Positions 1-11,255 of a stretch of DNA of 64,000 nucleotides are shown piece after piece. This DNA is from Eucalyptus grandis. Lineage: Eukaryota > Streptophyta > Magnoliopsida > Myrtales > Myrtaceae. The position numbers were made by a program, and so were the translations under genes. The stretch covers positions 8,199,501-8,263,500 of the forward strand of contig NC_052619.1 in assembly GCF_016545825.1 (NCBI RefSeq). The letters are read 5' to 3'. The notes under the pieces were generated by a model. It searched no databases. It was not told the origin of the DNA and saw nothing but the letters and a program-made list of their open reading frames with translations. Positions within the stretch are counted from its first letter, which is position 1. Every line of letters begins with the position of its first letter.

Positions 1-1501
1 GGTAAATGAGGAAGTGGTTGTGGTGGATGATGATGTATGGTGGCCTAGTGGCGTAATTTCAGAGATTCCTTGGGAGATTCAGGATGCCCGGAATGTGGGG
101 GGCCGGAAGCCCGGTGGCCATGGGATGGCTGAGTTTGCCGGGAGCCCTGTCGGAGGTTTCTGCCCGAATGGTTGATGATGAGATTGATGAATGGGTGATG
201 TGGTGATCAAAATTGAAAGATAAAGATGAAAATTAAACCATGATATGATATGCATGATGATATGCATGATGATGATGATGATGATGATGAGATGTGATGT
301 GATATGATGATCACCTATGATAATATATGCACGATCATGCATGATGATGATGAGTTGTGATGTGATATGATGATCACCCATGATATGATATGCATGATAT
401 GCATGATGATATGCATGATGATGATGAAGATGAGATGTGATGTGATATGATGATCACCTATGATATGATATGATGATGATATATGCATGATATGCATGAT
501 GATATATGCATGATGATGATGGGATGTGATGTGATATGATGATCACCTATGATATGATATGCATGATGATATGCATTGAAATGATAATGATGATGATATA
601 TGATATGGCTCGAAGATATGTATGATGAAATGATGCTATGATGATGATATCATGAATTGATATAATGATGCATGGTAGTGTGCGCATGGCTTCAAAGTAA
701 GTAATGCCTGCAATGCATGTGTAATTTGCATGATGCATTGAGTTGTTATTCGATTTCCCTATCTGCTGAGTGGTTGTACTCACCCCTTTTGGGGATAACA
801 TTTCAGATTAGCCAATATGCCGCTTCCTGCCATCACACGTGGTGTATTCTATGGTCTACCGTTTGAGGTAGAGGTTGAGTGTACAGAGATAGATTGTCCC
901 TCTGTTCCCGGACTGACTTTTATCTTAGTGCGATGTCTAGTGATGTATGATATCGGCCTGGCTGGGGGCCCTGTCATACAAGAGTTCATTTCTGTGCACG
1001 TTCGACGAGATGGAGCTATGTGAGGGATGCTGCCGCCGCAACCACCTAAAGCATCGGGTTGGGTGTGGGACCTGCGCGCGACGAGTAGGAGCTGGATCTC
1101 TTTTGATGTAGATAATCGACACTTTCGATGGGGGGTTTTGTGCTCATGTGATGTTGAGGGTCGAGGTTTCTTTTTGAGGTTTTAGGCTGGACATGCCTGC
1201 GTCCTAGCTTTTCCTTGTTATGTACCGACCCGAGAGTAGTCCCATCTTGAAAATATATGTAAATGATGTGTCGATGTTTGTTTATAAAAATCCTGATGTT
1301 TAGCTGGTGTGTATTTGTATCATGGATTGGTAGGGGGATAGATGGTGATGTTTAATTTGCTTCCGCTATGAGTCGCGTTGGGACCGTTTTGTTAAAAAAA
1401 AAAAATGTGTCTGCAAATTAGGACGCTTGTTCGAAAGAAAAGAAAGGTAATAAAGTGCAACATCGGCGCGGTGACGACTGCGAAGGGTTCGGGGTGTCAC
1501 G
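1..1501 (+). repeat. LTR copy D of the long-LTR gypsy family, plus orientation, cut by the window edge
   Basis: This stretch is the reverse complement of about 1534-3026 and represents the 3' (U5-side) part of the same long LTR seen as copies A, B and C. It ends at 1491-1501 in GGGGTGTCACG, where copies B and C imply GGGGTGTCACA, so the terminal CA has become CG. It includes an ATG/GATGAT-rich microsatellite (about 240-660). It has the short form of a G+C-rich repeat block (about 90-180), lacking roughly 170 bp present in B and C; A shares that short form. It is followed by primer-binding-site sequence, so it was the 5' LTR of an element running rightward. Confidence 0.85.
240..660 (+). repeat. 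ATG/GATGAT microsatellite inside LTR D
   Basis: Imperfect runs of GAT and ATGCATGAT, interrupted by a recurring GATATGATGATCACC motif. The other LTR copies carry the same array as CAT/ATC on the plus strand. Open frames across it encode only His, Ile, Met and Ser repeats and are not genes. Confidence 0.85.
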
Positions 1502-1533
1502 GCCGCCCTTTTTGGTATCACAAAAGGAGACAT
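1502..1533. other. Head-to-head LTR junction at a primer-binding site
   Basis: Between LTR D and LTR A lie 32 bp. The left part, GCCGCCCTTTTTGGTATCA, is exactly the leader found after the 5' LTR of this family: an 11-nt spacer plus the first eight bases of the TGGTATCAGAGC tRNA-iMet primer-binding site. The right part, CAAAAGGAGACAT, resembles a diverged inverted copy of the same leader belonging to LTR A. Two 5' LTRs therefore appear fused head to head at the primer-binding site, with no other internal sequence left. Confidence 0.7.
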
Positions 1534-2379
1534 CGTGACACCTCGAACCCTTCGCAAGTCGTCACCAGCGCCGATGTTACACTTTAATACCTTCCTTTTT
1601 CTTTTGAACAAGCGTCCTAATTTGCAGACACATTTTTTTTTTTTTTGAAACAAAATGGTCCCAACGCGACTCATAGTGGAAGCAAATTAAACATCACCAT
1701 CTATCCCTCTACCAATCCATGATAGAAATACACACTAGCTAAACATCGGGATTTTATAAACAAACATCGACACATTATTTACATATATTTTCAAGATGGG
1801 ACTACCCTCGGGTCGGTACATAACAAGGAAAAGCTAGGACTCAGCCACGTCCAGCCTAAAACCTCAAAAAGAGACTCTCGACCCTCAACATCATGCGAGC
1901 ACAAAAACCCCCCCATCGAAAGTGTCGATTATCTACATCAAAAGAGATCCAGCTCCTACTCGTCGCGTGCAGGTCTCACACCCAACTGGGTGCATCAGGT
2001 GGTGGCGGCGGCAGCATCCGTCACATAGCTCCATCCCGTCGAACGTGCACAGAAATGAACTCTTGTATGACAGGGCCCCCAGCCAGGCCGATATCATACA
2101 TCACTAGACATCGCACTCGGATAAAAGTCAGTCCGGGAACAGAGGGACAATCTATCTCCGTACACTCAACCTCTACATCGACGGTAGACCATAGAATACA
2201 CCACGCGTGACGGCGAGGAAGCGACATATTGGCTAATCTGAAATGTTATCCCTAAAAGGGGTGAGTACAACCACTCAAAGAGATAGTGAAATCAATAACA
2301 ACTCAATGCATCATGCATATCGTCATACATACATAGCAGGCATAACTTACCTTGCAGCCATGCGCATACAATCATGCAT

Positions 2380-2790
2380 CATCGTGCCTTATCATCATGC
2401 ATATCATATCATCTTATGTCATCACCATAATCATCATGGCATCATTATATCATACATGTCACCCTTATCATGACATCGTCACATCACACATCATCATCGT
2501 CATCGTGCATATCATCATGCATATCATGCCATGGGTGATCATCATATCACATCGTATATCATCATCATCATCATCATCATGCATATCATCATGCATATCA
2601 TCCTATCACATCACATATCATCTTCATCATCATCATGCATATCATCATGCATACCATCATGCATATCATCATGCATATCATCATGCATATTATCATACAT
2701 ATCATGCCATGGGTGATCATCATATCACATCATATATCATCATCATCCTCATCATCATGCATATCATCATGCATATCATCATGTCATGGT
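2380..2790 (-). repeat. CAT/ATC microsatellite inside LTR A
   Basis: Interrupted CAT repeats with the recurring unit CATGCATATCATCATG and the motif GGGTGATCATCATATCACAT. This is the same array as in the other LTR copies. The overlapping His/Ile/Met/Ser frames are artefacts of the repeat. Confidence 0.9.
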
Positions 2791-4591
2791 TTAATTTTCA
2801 TCTTTATCTTTCAATTTTGATCACCACATCACCCATTCATCAATCTCATCATCAACTCTTCGGGCAGAAACCTCCGACAGGGCTCCCGGCAAACTCAGCC
2901 ATTCCATGGCCACCGGGCTTCCGGCCCCCCACATTCCGGGCATCCTGAATCTCCCAGGGAATCTCTAGAATTACGCCACTAGGCCACCAGACATCATCAT
3001 CCACCACAACCACTTCCTCATTTACCATCATCCACATATACCATTTCTTTATCTCAATTTAACATGGCAATTGGCATGGTATCAAACGAATGACACTTGA
3101 CATGGAATTCACACTTGCATCTCAATTCATATGTCATACACATGCCAAAACTTTATCCCATACACATCTCAATTCAATACATGTACAAGGACCATGTCAT
3201 ACGCATACCAAGACTTTATCACATATATATCTCAATCCAAGTACATGTCCAAAGACCTCATCACACATATGCCACACAAATAGAATTGAATCCATGGCCA
3301 AATAAAAATCCATTTTATTTTATTATTATTTTATTATGATTTTATTATTTTATTATTATATTTATTTATTTTCATAAATAAATATTAAATTTAATATCTA
3401 TGATTTTCCCAAAATCATAGTATTCAAAAAATCACTAAAAAAATCAATAGGATCACAATTTCATACAAAATTCATGGCCAAATTGAATTTCTCCTAATTT
3501 CACAATTTCCACAAATTAGCACATGATATTCGGATAATGACCAGAATTGCACAGTTTCCAAATAAATTCGATTAAAATACTCATATGGCCTTCAAAAATT
3601 ACAACATTTCACAGGGTGATAGCCAACACATTTTCGAGCACTTTTCATGCAGAACTCTATGCCAAATTATTTTTATATTAATTTATACAACCCCACGAAA
3701 CTTCTGGAACCACTACCGCGTCGTCCAGAATACACTTCTCCGAAAGTTTTATATTTCACCCATCTATTATCTTTTGTTTCCTCTGAAATTTTAGTATGTT
3801 ATGTACCAAGGTGTCCTTTACAAGTTTCATGAAGAGATCTAGGTCAAATAACCAAATTATGGTCACCATTTAAGTCCATCAAGTCTCGGGTGTCTCGGAA
3901 TACTTCACCAGAATCATCGTTTCCAAGATCAAGCCGATTCACCAAGCTATACTTGTTGATTTCTCTTCAAATTTGAGTATGTTGTAGTTTAAGGTGTTAC
4001 CTACAACTTTCATGATGACAACGAAGTGAGATCTCCAACAGAAATCAACATACAATCAAGAAATCAACAAGAGGAAAGTGAAGATTTCGCAGATCTAGGG
4101 TTTCCGTATGATAGAACTTTTGACCCCCCAAATATCCATCGTTTTCTACGAAATTTCAGTATGTCATACTACAAGATGTTAGCTTCAACTTTAATGAAGA
4201 AACCGAAGCCAAAATCCGACTCCAAACACACATGCAAGTTCAAACAAGCTACTGACTTCCACAAACCGAACAAGAACAGTCACACGGCTTGAAAACAACC
4301 GACCCTTACCTCGGTTTTTCACACAAATCACACCTAAAATCGAACATGCAATCACCAAAAAAAACATGCAAGAGAAGTTACGGACTCCACTTGCCTCTAA
4401 ACCGTACTAGCGACGAGCACACAGTGGCGAATCGAGTGACACACGGGCGGACGGACGGCGAGCGAACAGCGGCACCCCTCGGCTCCGCCTCCTCTCCCTC
4501 TCGGTTTCTCCCTTTCTCTCGAACTCTCTCTCTCTCTCACCCTCTCTCGGCCGAATGAGGCAAAGAACCGGCCATCTCTCTCTCCTCATCC

Positions 4592-4599
4592 CTTTTATA
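4592..4599 (-). promoter_or_regulatory. Probable LTR TATA box (copy A)
   Basis: The minus strand reads TATAAAAG about 520 nt from the 5' end of the LTR, next to GA-rich runs. The same motif and context occur in LTR B. It is the best candidate core promoter of the LTR; if so, U3 is about 0.5 kb and R plus U5 about 3 kb. Confidence 0.5.
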
Positions 4600-5120
4600 C
4601 TCCCTTAATCTCATGATTAACAATCATTGCTTTGCCTAAAAACTAACCAATGCATGCCATTCCTCCATGCCACTTGTCACATTGGGTTTTCTTTCTTTTA
4701 TTTGGTTTGGGCTTGGGCTTAAGCCCATCCGGCTATTCCTCCTTGGGCTGGTCGAATTCTCTTCTTGGGCTCTAATGGGCCGACTAGCTTGGCCCACCAA
4801 GCTTTAGGCTAATGGGCACATGGCCCATTTCCAATTTAACCTCTTTTTCTTTTTTTCTTTTTTGAAATTCTTCAATAAATATTTTTTTTGAATTCCAAAT
4901 TTTCATCTTGGCCAAAGTCTTGGGATATTTTAATCATTGAAATTTAAATCATATGGCCAAGCATAGATTATTAATCTATTAAATTTAATTTCCACAATCA
5001 CAAGCACAAATCATCAAATTAAAAGACTAATGGTTAAAACATAAGCCATGAAAATTCTACCACCTAATTAAAGACTTTAACACACCTTAAGGCTTGGCTT
5101 TGAATTTCTGGGATGCCACA

Positions 5121-5135
5121 ATTCTCCCCACCTTA
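5121..5135 (-). other. Polypurine tract of the chromovirus
   Basis: On the minus strand AAGGTGGGGAGAATT lies directly before TGTGGCATCC, the start of LTR A. This is the expected place and composition of the plus-strand primer in an LTR retrotransposon. Confidence 0.75.
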
Positions 5136-5169
5136 GAGAATTTCGTCCTCGAAATTCAGGCACTACTCG

Positions 5170-6527
5170 CGCCTTCTTGAAATAAATAAGGATATTTTTC
5201 CTTTATCGATCCTCACTTTCCCATGTGGCTTCCTCCACATCATGATGTCGCCATAACACTTTAACTAATGGGATCTTCTTAGTCCTAAGAATTTGCTCCT
5301 TTCAATCCAATATCTGCACAGGCTCTTCAATGTACCTTACTTTCTCATCCATTTTGATGGCTTCATGATCGAGTATGTGACCAGGATCCGGCTGGTACTT
5401 CCTCAACATCGATACATGAAACACATCGTGCAGATTTTCTAACTTAGGAGGTAACGCTAAGCGATAAGCGACATCCCCTATCCTCTCAAGAATTTCAAAA
5501 GGTCCAACAAATGTAGGTCTTAGCTTACCCTTCATCCCGAATCGAGATATTCCTTTCATTGGAGATACCTTAAGGAATACATGGTCTCCCACACTAAATT
5601 CCAAAGGCCTTCTACGTCTATCTACGTAGCCTTTCTGTCTACTCTGAGCTGCTCTAAGTCTTTCTCTAATAAGTTCAACAGCCTCGGCGGTAACTTGTAC
5701 CAGTTCAGGTCCTGTCAACTTCCTTTCACCCACTTCACTCCAACAGACAAGAGTTCTACATCTCCTTCCATATAATGCTTCATAAGGTGCCATGCCTATA
5801 CTTTTATGAAAACTATTCTATAGGCAAACTCTACCAAATGCAACCTTTCATCCCAATTTCCTTTGAAATCAATTGCACAAGCCCTTAACATATCCTCTAA
5901 TATCTGGATTACTCTTTCCGATTGACCATCTGTCTGAGGATGAAAAGCAGTACTAAATTGAAGCTTAGATCCTAATGCAACTTGAAGACTTTTCCAAAAG
6001 TTAGAAGTAAACCTCGAATCTCGATCTGAAGTAATAGTCACTGGAATACCATGCAAGCGTACCACTTGACTTACATACATGTCCGCATACTTATCCATTG
6101 GGTAGTCCATGCGAATCGCTAAGAAATGAGCCGACTTAGTCAAACGATCCACTATAACCCAAATTGAATCATGACTACTTGATGTTCTTGGCAATCCTTG
6201 CACAAAGTCCATCGTTATATGTTCCCATTTCCATTCAGGAATGTCCAATGGTCTCAAAAGTCCTATGGGTTTACGATGCTCCGCTTTCACTTGCTGACAC
6301 GTCAAACATTGAGATACGTACTTAGCCGTATCTGCCTTCATACTATTCCACCAAAATTGCTTACGCAAATTTCTGTACATCTTTGTACTACCTCGGTGGA
6401 TACTATAATTACTCTTATGTGCCTCCGACAAAATTTCCTTCCTCAATTCCTCATTGTCGGGAACACAAAGTCGTCCTTGACTTCTTACTATTCCATCATC
6501 AGAGATTTGAAATTCTGATCTTTTCCC
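5170..6527 (-). pseudogene. gypsy pol: integrase with chromodomain relic
   Basis: The translation continues in frame from the RNase H part across a single stop (6528-6530). It shows the integrase zinc-binding His and Cys residues (EAH, IHRGST, CLTC), then the DDE core: TMDFVQGLP with the first Asp, TSDRDSRFTS with the second, and TDGQSERVIQ with the Glu. A frameshift near 5815 precedes the conserved APYEALYGRRC segment, and HDVFHVSMLRKY marks the C-terminal domain. A stop at 5302 is followed by a readable chromodomain (PLVKVLWRHHDVEEATWE, about 5206-5301), then a stop at 5203 and a frame change into KYPYLFQEG. The chromodomain is what defines chromoviruses; it may steer integration through histone marks. 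The key catalytic residues survive, but the reading frame does not. Confidence 0.9.
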
Positions 6528-8218
6528 TCAAGATACAGCATCTTTCACTTTCAAAATCTCTGGGTCAGATTCTTGCAGGATTTTAATTTTCTGGATAATC
6601 TTTGGCTCAATCCTTAATGCACTAAGCATGCTAGTAAGACAATCCATTTCCAATTTAAATTCAGAATTTGCTACAGATTCTAACAATTTCCACTTCGCCA
6701 TTCTCAAACTAGCTATTTCTACGGCCGACTTTCGACTAAGAGCATCTGCTACTCTATTCGCTTTCCCTGGATGATATCTTATCTCACAATCATAATCCTT
6801 CAACAACACCATCCACCTCCTTTGTCTCATGTTCAACTCCTTTTGTGAGAACAGATACTTCAAACTTTTATGATCCGTATAAATCTCAAACTTTTCCCCA
6901 TACAAATAGTGTCTCCATATCTTCAAGGCAAACACTATAGCTGCTAGCTCTAAATCATGCGTCGGGTAATTTAGCTCATGGGGCTTCAATTGTCCGGACG
7001 CATAGGCTACAACCTTGGCATGCTGCATCAACACACATCCTAGTCCTTTGTAAGATGCATCACTATACACTATGAAACCATCGGGTCCAGTAGGTATAGT
7101 CAGAACTGGAGTCGAAGTCAATTTCCTTTTGAGCTCCTGAAAACTCCTTTCACATTCTCCATTCCATTCAAATTTCACATTCTTTCGAGTCAATTTGGTT
7201 AAAGGTCCTGCCAGTCTTGAAAATCCTTCAATGAACCTTCTATAATAACCGGCCAGTCCTAAGAAACTTCGTATCTCAGTAGGTGTCGTCGGTCTCGGCC
7301 AATTCACTACCATTTCAACTTTTGCTTTGGGTCTACTTTGCAATTCCATTTCCGACACCACATGTCCTAGAAATATTATCCGGTCCAACCAGAATTCACA
7401 CTTATTAAACTTAGCATACAACTTATGCTCTCTCAAAGTCTGCAAAACTATTTTCAAATGCTGCTCATGCTCTTTAGGCCCTTTTGAATATACCAGAATA
7501 TCATCAATAAAAACAATCACAAACTGGTCTAAATAAGGCTGAAATATTCTATTCATCAAATCCATGAATGCGGCAGGTGCATTAGTCAATCCAAATTGCA
7601 TAACAAGGAACTCATAGTGTCCATAACGAGTCCTAAACGCAGTCTTAGGAATGTGCTCCTTCTTAATTCTCAACTGATGGTATCCCGACCTCAAGTCAAT
7701 CTTCGAAAAGACCGAACTCCCTGGAGTTGGTCAAACAAGTCATCAATTCTAGGCAAAGGATACTTATTCTTAATGGTCACCTGATTCGACTACCTATAGT
7801 CAATACACAAGCGCATCGATCCATCTTTCTTTTTCACAAACAAGACCGGTGCACCCCAAGGTGAAACACTTGGTCTAATGAATCCTTTGTCGAGCAACTC
7901 CTGCAGTTGTACTTTCAACTCCTTTAATTCAACTAAAGCCATCCTATATGGGGCTTTTGATATAGGTCCTGTTCCAGGCATTAATAAAATTTCAAATTCA
8001 ATCTCCCGCTCTGGCAGCAATCCAGGCAATTCCTCAGGAAATACATCTTGAAATTCGTTAACCACACGAACTTCCTCAAGATTAGGCTCCTTCCTTGCAT
8101 AATCTCTAACTATGGCTAGGTACCCTTGACATCCTTTGTCAAGTAACTTACAAGCTCCTACTACCGAAATAAGCACTACAGGCAATTGGGTTTGACCTCC
8201 TAAAAATTCACAACTAGA
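6528..8218 (-). pseudogene. gypsy pol: reverse transcriptase and RNase H
   Basis: The reverse transcriptase starts near 8185 with the linker after protease and shows [21 protein letters not shown], then a stop at 7788-7790 and a frameshift near 7715 within the segment that should read into [11 protein letters not shown]. From 7694 the frame is open: [18 protein letters not shown], the catalytic [10 protein letters not shown], thumb and connection, then RNase H with [10 protein letters not shown], a [18 protein letters not shown] helix, IYTDHKSL and [15 protein letters not shown]. The catalytic Asp pair in FIDD is intact. In-frame stops at 8219, 7788 and 6528 plus the frameshift disable the polyprotein. 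Confidence 0.92.
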
Positions 8219-9722
8219 CTAATCAGGTAAAACGAATTGAATCACCCTTCTATAACAATCCATTCTAGCCCGATACTTACGAAGCCAGTCCATTCCTATA
8301 ATAACATCAAAATCATACATAGCCATTACAACCAAGTCTATTTCCATGTCCTTTCCTCCCATGGATATCTTACAATTCCCACACACCACCGTAGACAATA
8401 CCATATCCTTTAAAGGCGTGGAAACACAAAGAGGCGTCTCAAGAGGCATAACTTCTATCTTATACAAACATCTATATCTTTCAGACACAAACGAATGCGT
8501 TGCACCCGTGTCAAACAATGCATATGCCTTTTCACCATTAATAAGAATCGTACCTGAGATAACATTTTTGGAAGCTTCCGCTTCCTCCTGGGTAATCGCA
8601 TACACCCTTCCTTGTGCAGGCGGTCTCTGAGGATTTCCTTGCGGGTTCGACCTAACAGCACTCCGATATCCCTGTCGCACCGAGCCAACACTCACTTGCG
8701 GCCTCTCTTGTGGGCAATTCCTCCTAAGATGACCTACTTGTCCATAGCCAAAACACTTCTGTTGTCCCGTACAGGGTCCTGAGCCATGACGTCCATTACA
8801 CTTCTGGCAGACACCAGGCTGATAGGGTGCTTTCCCTATATTCAGACCACTCCTTGCCCCTCCAAAATTTCCAGAATTACTCTTCTTCTTCACATTCCAG
8901 GTCTGACCTTGACCAGAATAAGGTCTCTTCCCTTTTCTCATATCACTAAAATTCAACGGTTTCTTAAACTCCGACCTTTCTCTCAACAGCTCATGCTCCA
9001 CTAATCTGCGCCCTTTCATAAATCTCATTATAATCTCTAATATTCAAAGGCACCAGTTGCTTCCTAATGTCAGTCCTCAATCCTTTTAGGAATCTCTTAG
9101 CCTTCTCTTCCTGATCCTCAATCAATTTAGGAGCATATCTAGACAATTAAGAAAATCTAGCCTCATACTGATCTACAGTCAACCCCTTTTGTTCTAGCTG
9201 AACAAATTCAGTAATCTTCCTATCCTTAGCACAATCAGAGAAATGCTTCCTATTGAAAGCTCTAACAAACTCCTCCCAGCTCACATTAGTACCTGGTGGA
9301 AAGATTATGTCCTTCGAATTCCTCCACCAAAACTTCGCATTTCCCTCCAATTAGTACTCTGCTAACACTATTTTCTCAGCATCGGTGCAGTCCAACAGCC
9401 GGAAAATTCGTTCCATTCCATCAATCCAATGCTCTGCCTCCTCAGGACTTCCCATTCCATTAAACTTAAGTGGCTTCAGCTTCAAAAACTGCTCCACTAG
9501 TCCTTGAGTACGGCGTTCTGCTCCGGGCTGTTGCTGCGCCTACCTCTCCATCAGATTTCCAATATTGGCTAATGCCTGCAGGATATCTTCCATTCGGGGT
9601 TCAGCCCTTGCAGCTGAGGCTTCAGCCCTCGATGGATGAGCACTTCCAGCTCGCACAATGACCTTCCTGCAATTTCCAAGCATTGCCTCAGGAATAATCT
9701 GAGACTCACTGCCTCCACTCAA
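8219..9722 (-). pseudogene. gypsy gag and protease
   Basis: Gag begins at about 9722 (MSGGSESQ) and shows the retrotransposon Gag core (GMERIFRLLD, KFWWRN, FVRAFNRKHF, LTVDQYEARFS). In-frame stops lie at 9540, 9351 and 9147, and a one-base shift near 9003 precedes EHELLRERSEF. Downstream come CQKCNGRHGSGPC and a zinc knuckle reading CFGYGQVGHLRRNC; the canonical pattern is CX2CX4HX4C, so the second Cys is Tyr here, explained by one G-to-A change. The aspartic protease active site ALFDTGATHSFVS is intact, followed by IIGMDWL. A stop at 8219 separates it from the reverse transcriptase frame, which continues in phase. These domains package element RNA and mature the polyprotein in intact relatives. 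Confidence 0.9.
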
Positions 9723-9922
9723 AGCAACTACTACTACTACATAAGTAACATATACATGTTACTGGCACCTAAAGGCAATCCAAAATAAACTACTAGGGAT
9801 CTACGAGTGAATACCCATCACCCGTTATTCAATTATTTCATTTTTAGATCCTATGGTGTGCATTGTAATCATGTTCCTCAATTCCCAAATGAGACTCCTT
9901 ATCACTCCACCTACAACCATTC
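9723..9922 (-). other. Leader of the chromovirus between primer site and gag
   Basis: About 200 bp of untranslated leader with a short TAG/GTA run near 9730. No conserved motif is visible besides the adjoining primer-binding site. Confidence 0.6.
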
Positions 9923-9934
9923 GCTCTGATACCA
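9923..9934 (-). other. Primer-binding site, initiator tRNA-Met
   Basis: The minus strand reads TGGTATCAGAGC, complementary to the 3' end of plant initiator tRNA-Met. It lies 11 nt (9935-9945) inside the end of LTR B, as expected for first-strand priming. Confidence 0.95.
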
Positions 9935-10796
9935 AAAAGGGCGGCTGTGACACCCCGAACCCTTCGCAAGTCGTCACCAGCACCGATGTTACACTTTAAT
10001 ACCTTCCTTTTTCTTTCGAACAAGCGTCCTAATTTGTAGACACTTTTTTTTTTTTAACAAAACGGTCCCAACGCGACTCATAGCGGAAGCAAATTAAACA
10101 TCACCATCTATCCCCCTACCAATCCATGATACAAATACACACCAGCTAAACATCGGGATTTTATAAACAAACATCGACACATTATTTACATATATTTTCA
10201 AGATGGGACTACCCTCGGGTCGGTACATAACAAGGAAAAGCTAGGACTCAGCCACGTCCAGCCTAAAACCTCAAAAAGAGACTCTCGACCTTCAACATCA
10301 TGCGAGCACAAAAACCCCTCCATCGAAAGTGTCGATTATCTACATCAAAAAGAGATCCAGCTCCTACTCGTCGCGCGCAGGTCTCACACCCAACCCGGTG
10401 CATCAAGTGGTGGCGGCGGCAGCATCCCTCGCATAGCTCCATCCCGTCGAACGTGCACAGAAATGAACTCTTGTATGACAGGGCCCCCAGCCAGGCCGAT
10501 ATCATACATCACTTGACATCGCACTCGGATAAAAGTCAGTCCGAGAACAGAGGGACAATCTATCTCCGTACACTCAACCTCTACATCAGACAGTAGACCA
10601 TAGAATACACCATGCGTGACGGCAGGAAGCGACATATTGGCTAATCTGAAATGTTATCCCTAAAAGGGGTGAGTACAACCACTCAGCAGATAGTGAAATC
10701 CAATAACAACTCAATGCATCATGCATATCGTCATACATACATAGCAGGCATAACTTACCTTGCAGCCATGCGCATACAATCATGCATCATCGTGCC

Positions 10797-11255
10797 TTAT
10801 CATCATGCATATCATATCATCTTATGTCATCACCATAATCATCATGGCATCATTATATCATACATGTCACCCTTATCATGACATCGTCACATCACACATC
10901 ATCATCATCATCGTGCATATCATCATGCATATCATGCCATGGGTGATCATCATATCACATCGTATAACATCATCATCATCATCATCATGCATATCATGCC
11001 ATGGGTGATCATCATATCACATCGTATAACATCATCATCATCATCATCATGCATATCATCATGCATATCATCATGGGTGATCATCATATCACATCACATA
11101 TCATCTTCATCATCATCATGCATATCATGATGCATACCATCATGCATATCATCATGCATATTATCATACATATCATGCCATGGGTGATCATCATATCACA
11201 TCATATATCATCATCATCCTCATCATCATGCATATCATCATGCATATCATCATGT
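10797..11255 (-). repeat. CAT/ATC microsatellite inside LTR B
   Basis: Same array as in LTR A, with a different number of GGGTGATCATCATATCACAT interruptions (four here), showing that the array changes length between copies. Confidence 0.9.

Larger units (their letters stand above)
1534..5120 (-). repeat. LTR copy A (3' LTR of the chromovirus)
   Basis: In element orientation it begins TGTGGCATCC at 5120 and should end GGTGTCACA; the last base pair is changed, so the plus strand begins CGTGACACC at 1534. Length is 3587 bp. It holds the CAT microsatellite, a single unit of a G+C-rich repeat (about 2855-2950), a long A+T-rich stretch (3300-4300) and a CT-rich block with a TATA sequence near 4592. 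It matches B from end to end apart from the missing block of about 170 bp and scattered substitutions. Confidence 0.9.

Noticed and set aside
79..801. His/Ile/Met/Ser-rich open frames here and in the other LTR copies
   Set aside because: They are translations of CAT/ATG microsatellites in several frames and both strands, with no conserved start or domain.
240..2790. CRISPR-like array
   Set aside because: The regular spacing is microsatellite repetition without unique spacers, and the window is plant nuclear DNA.
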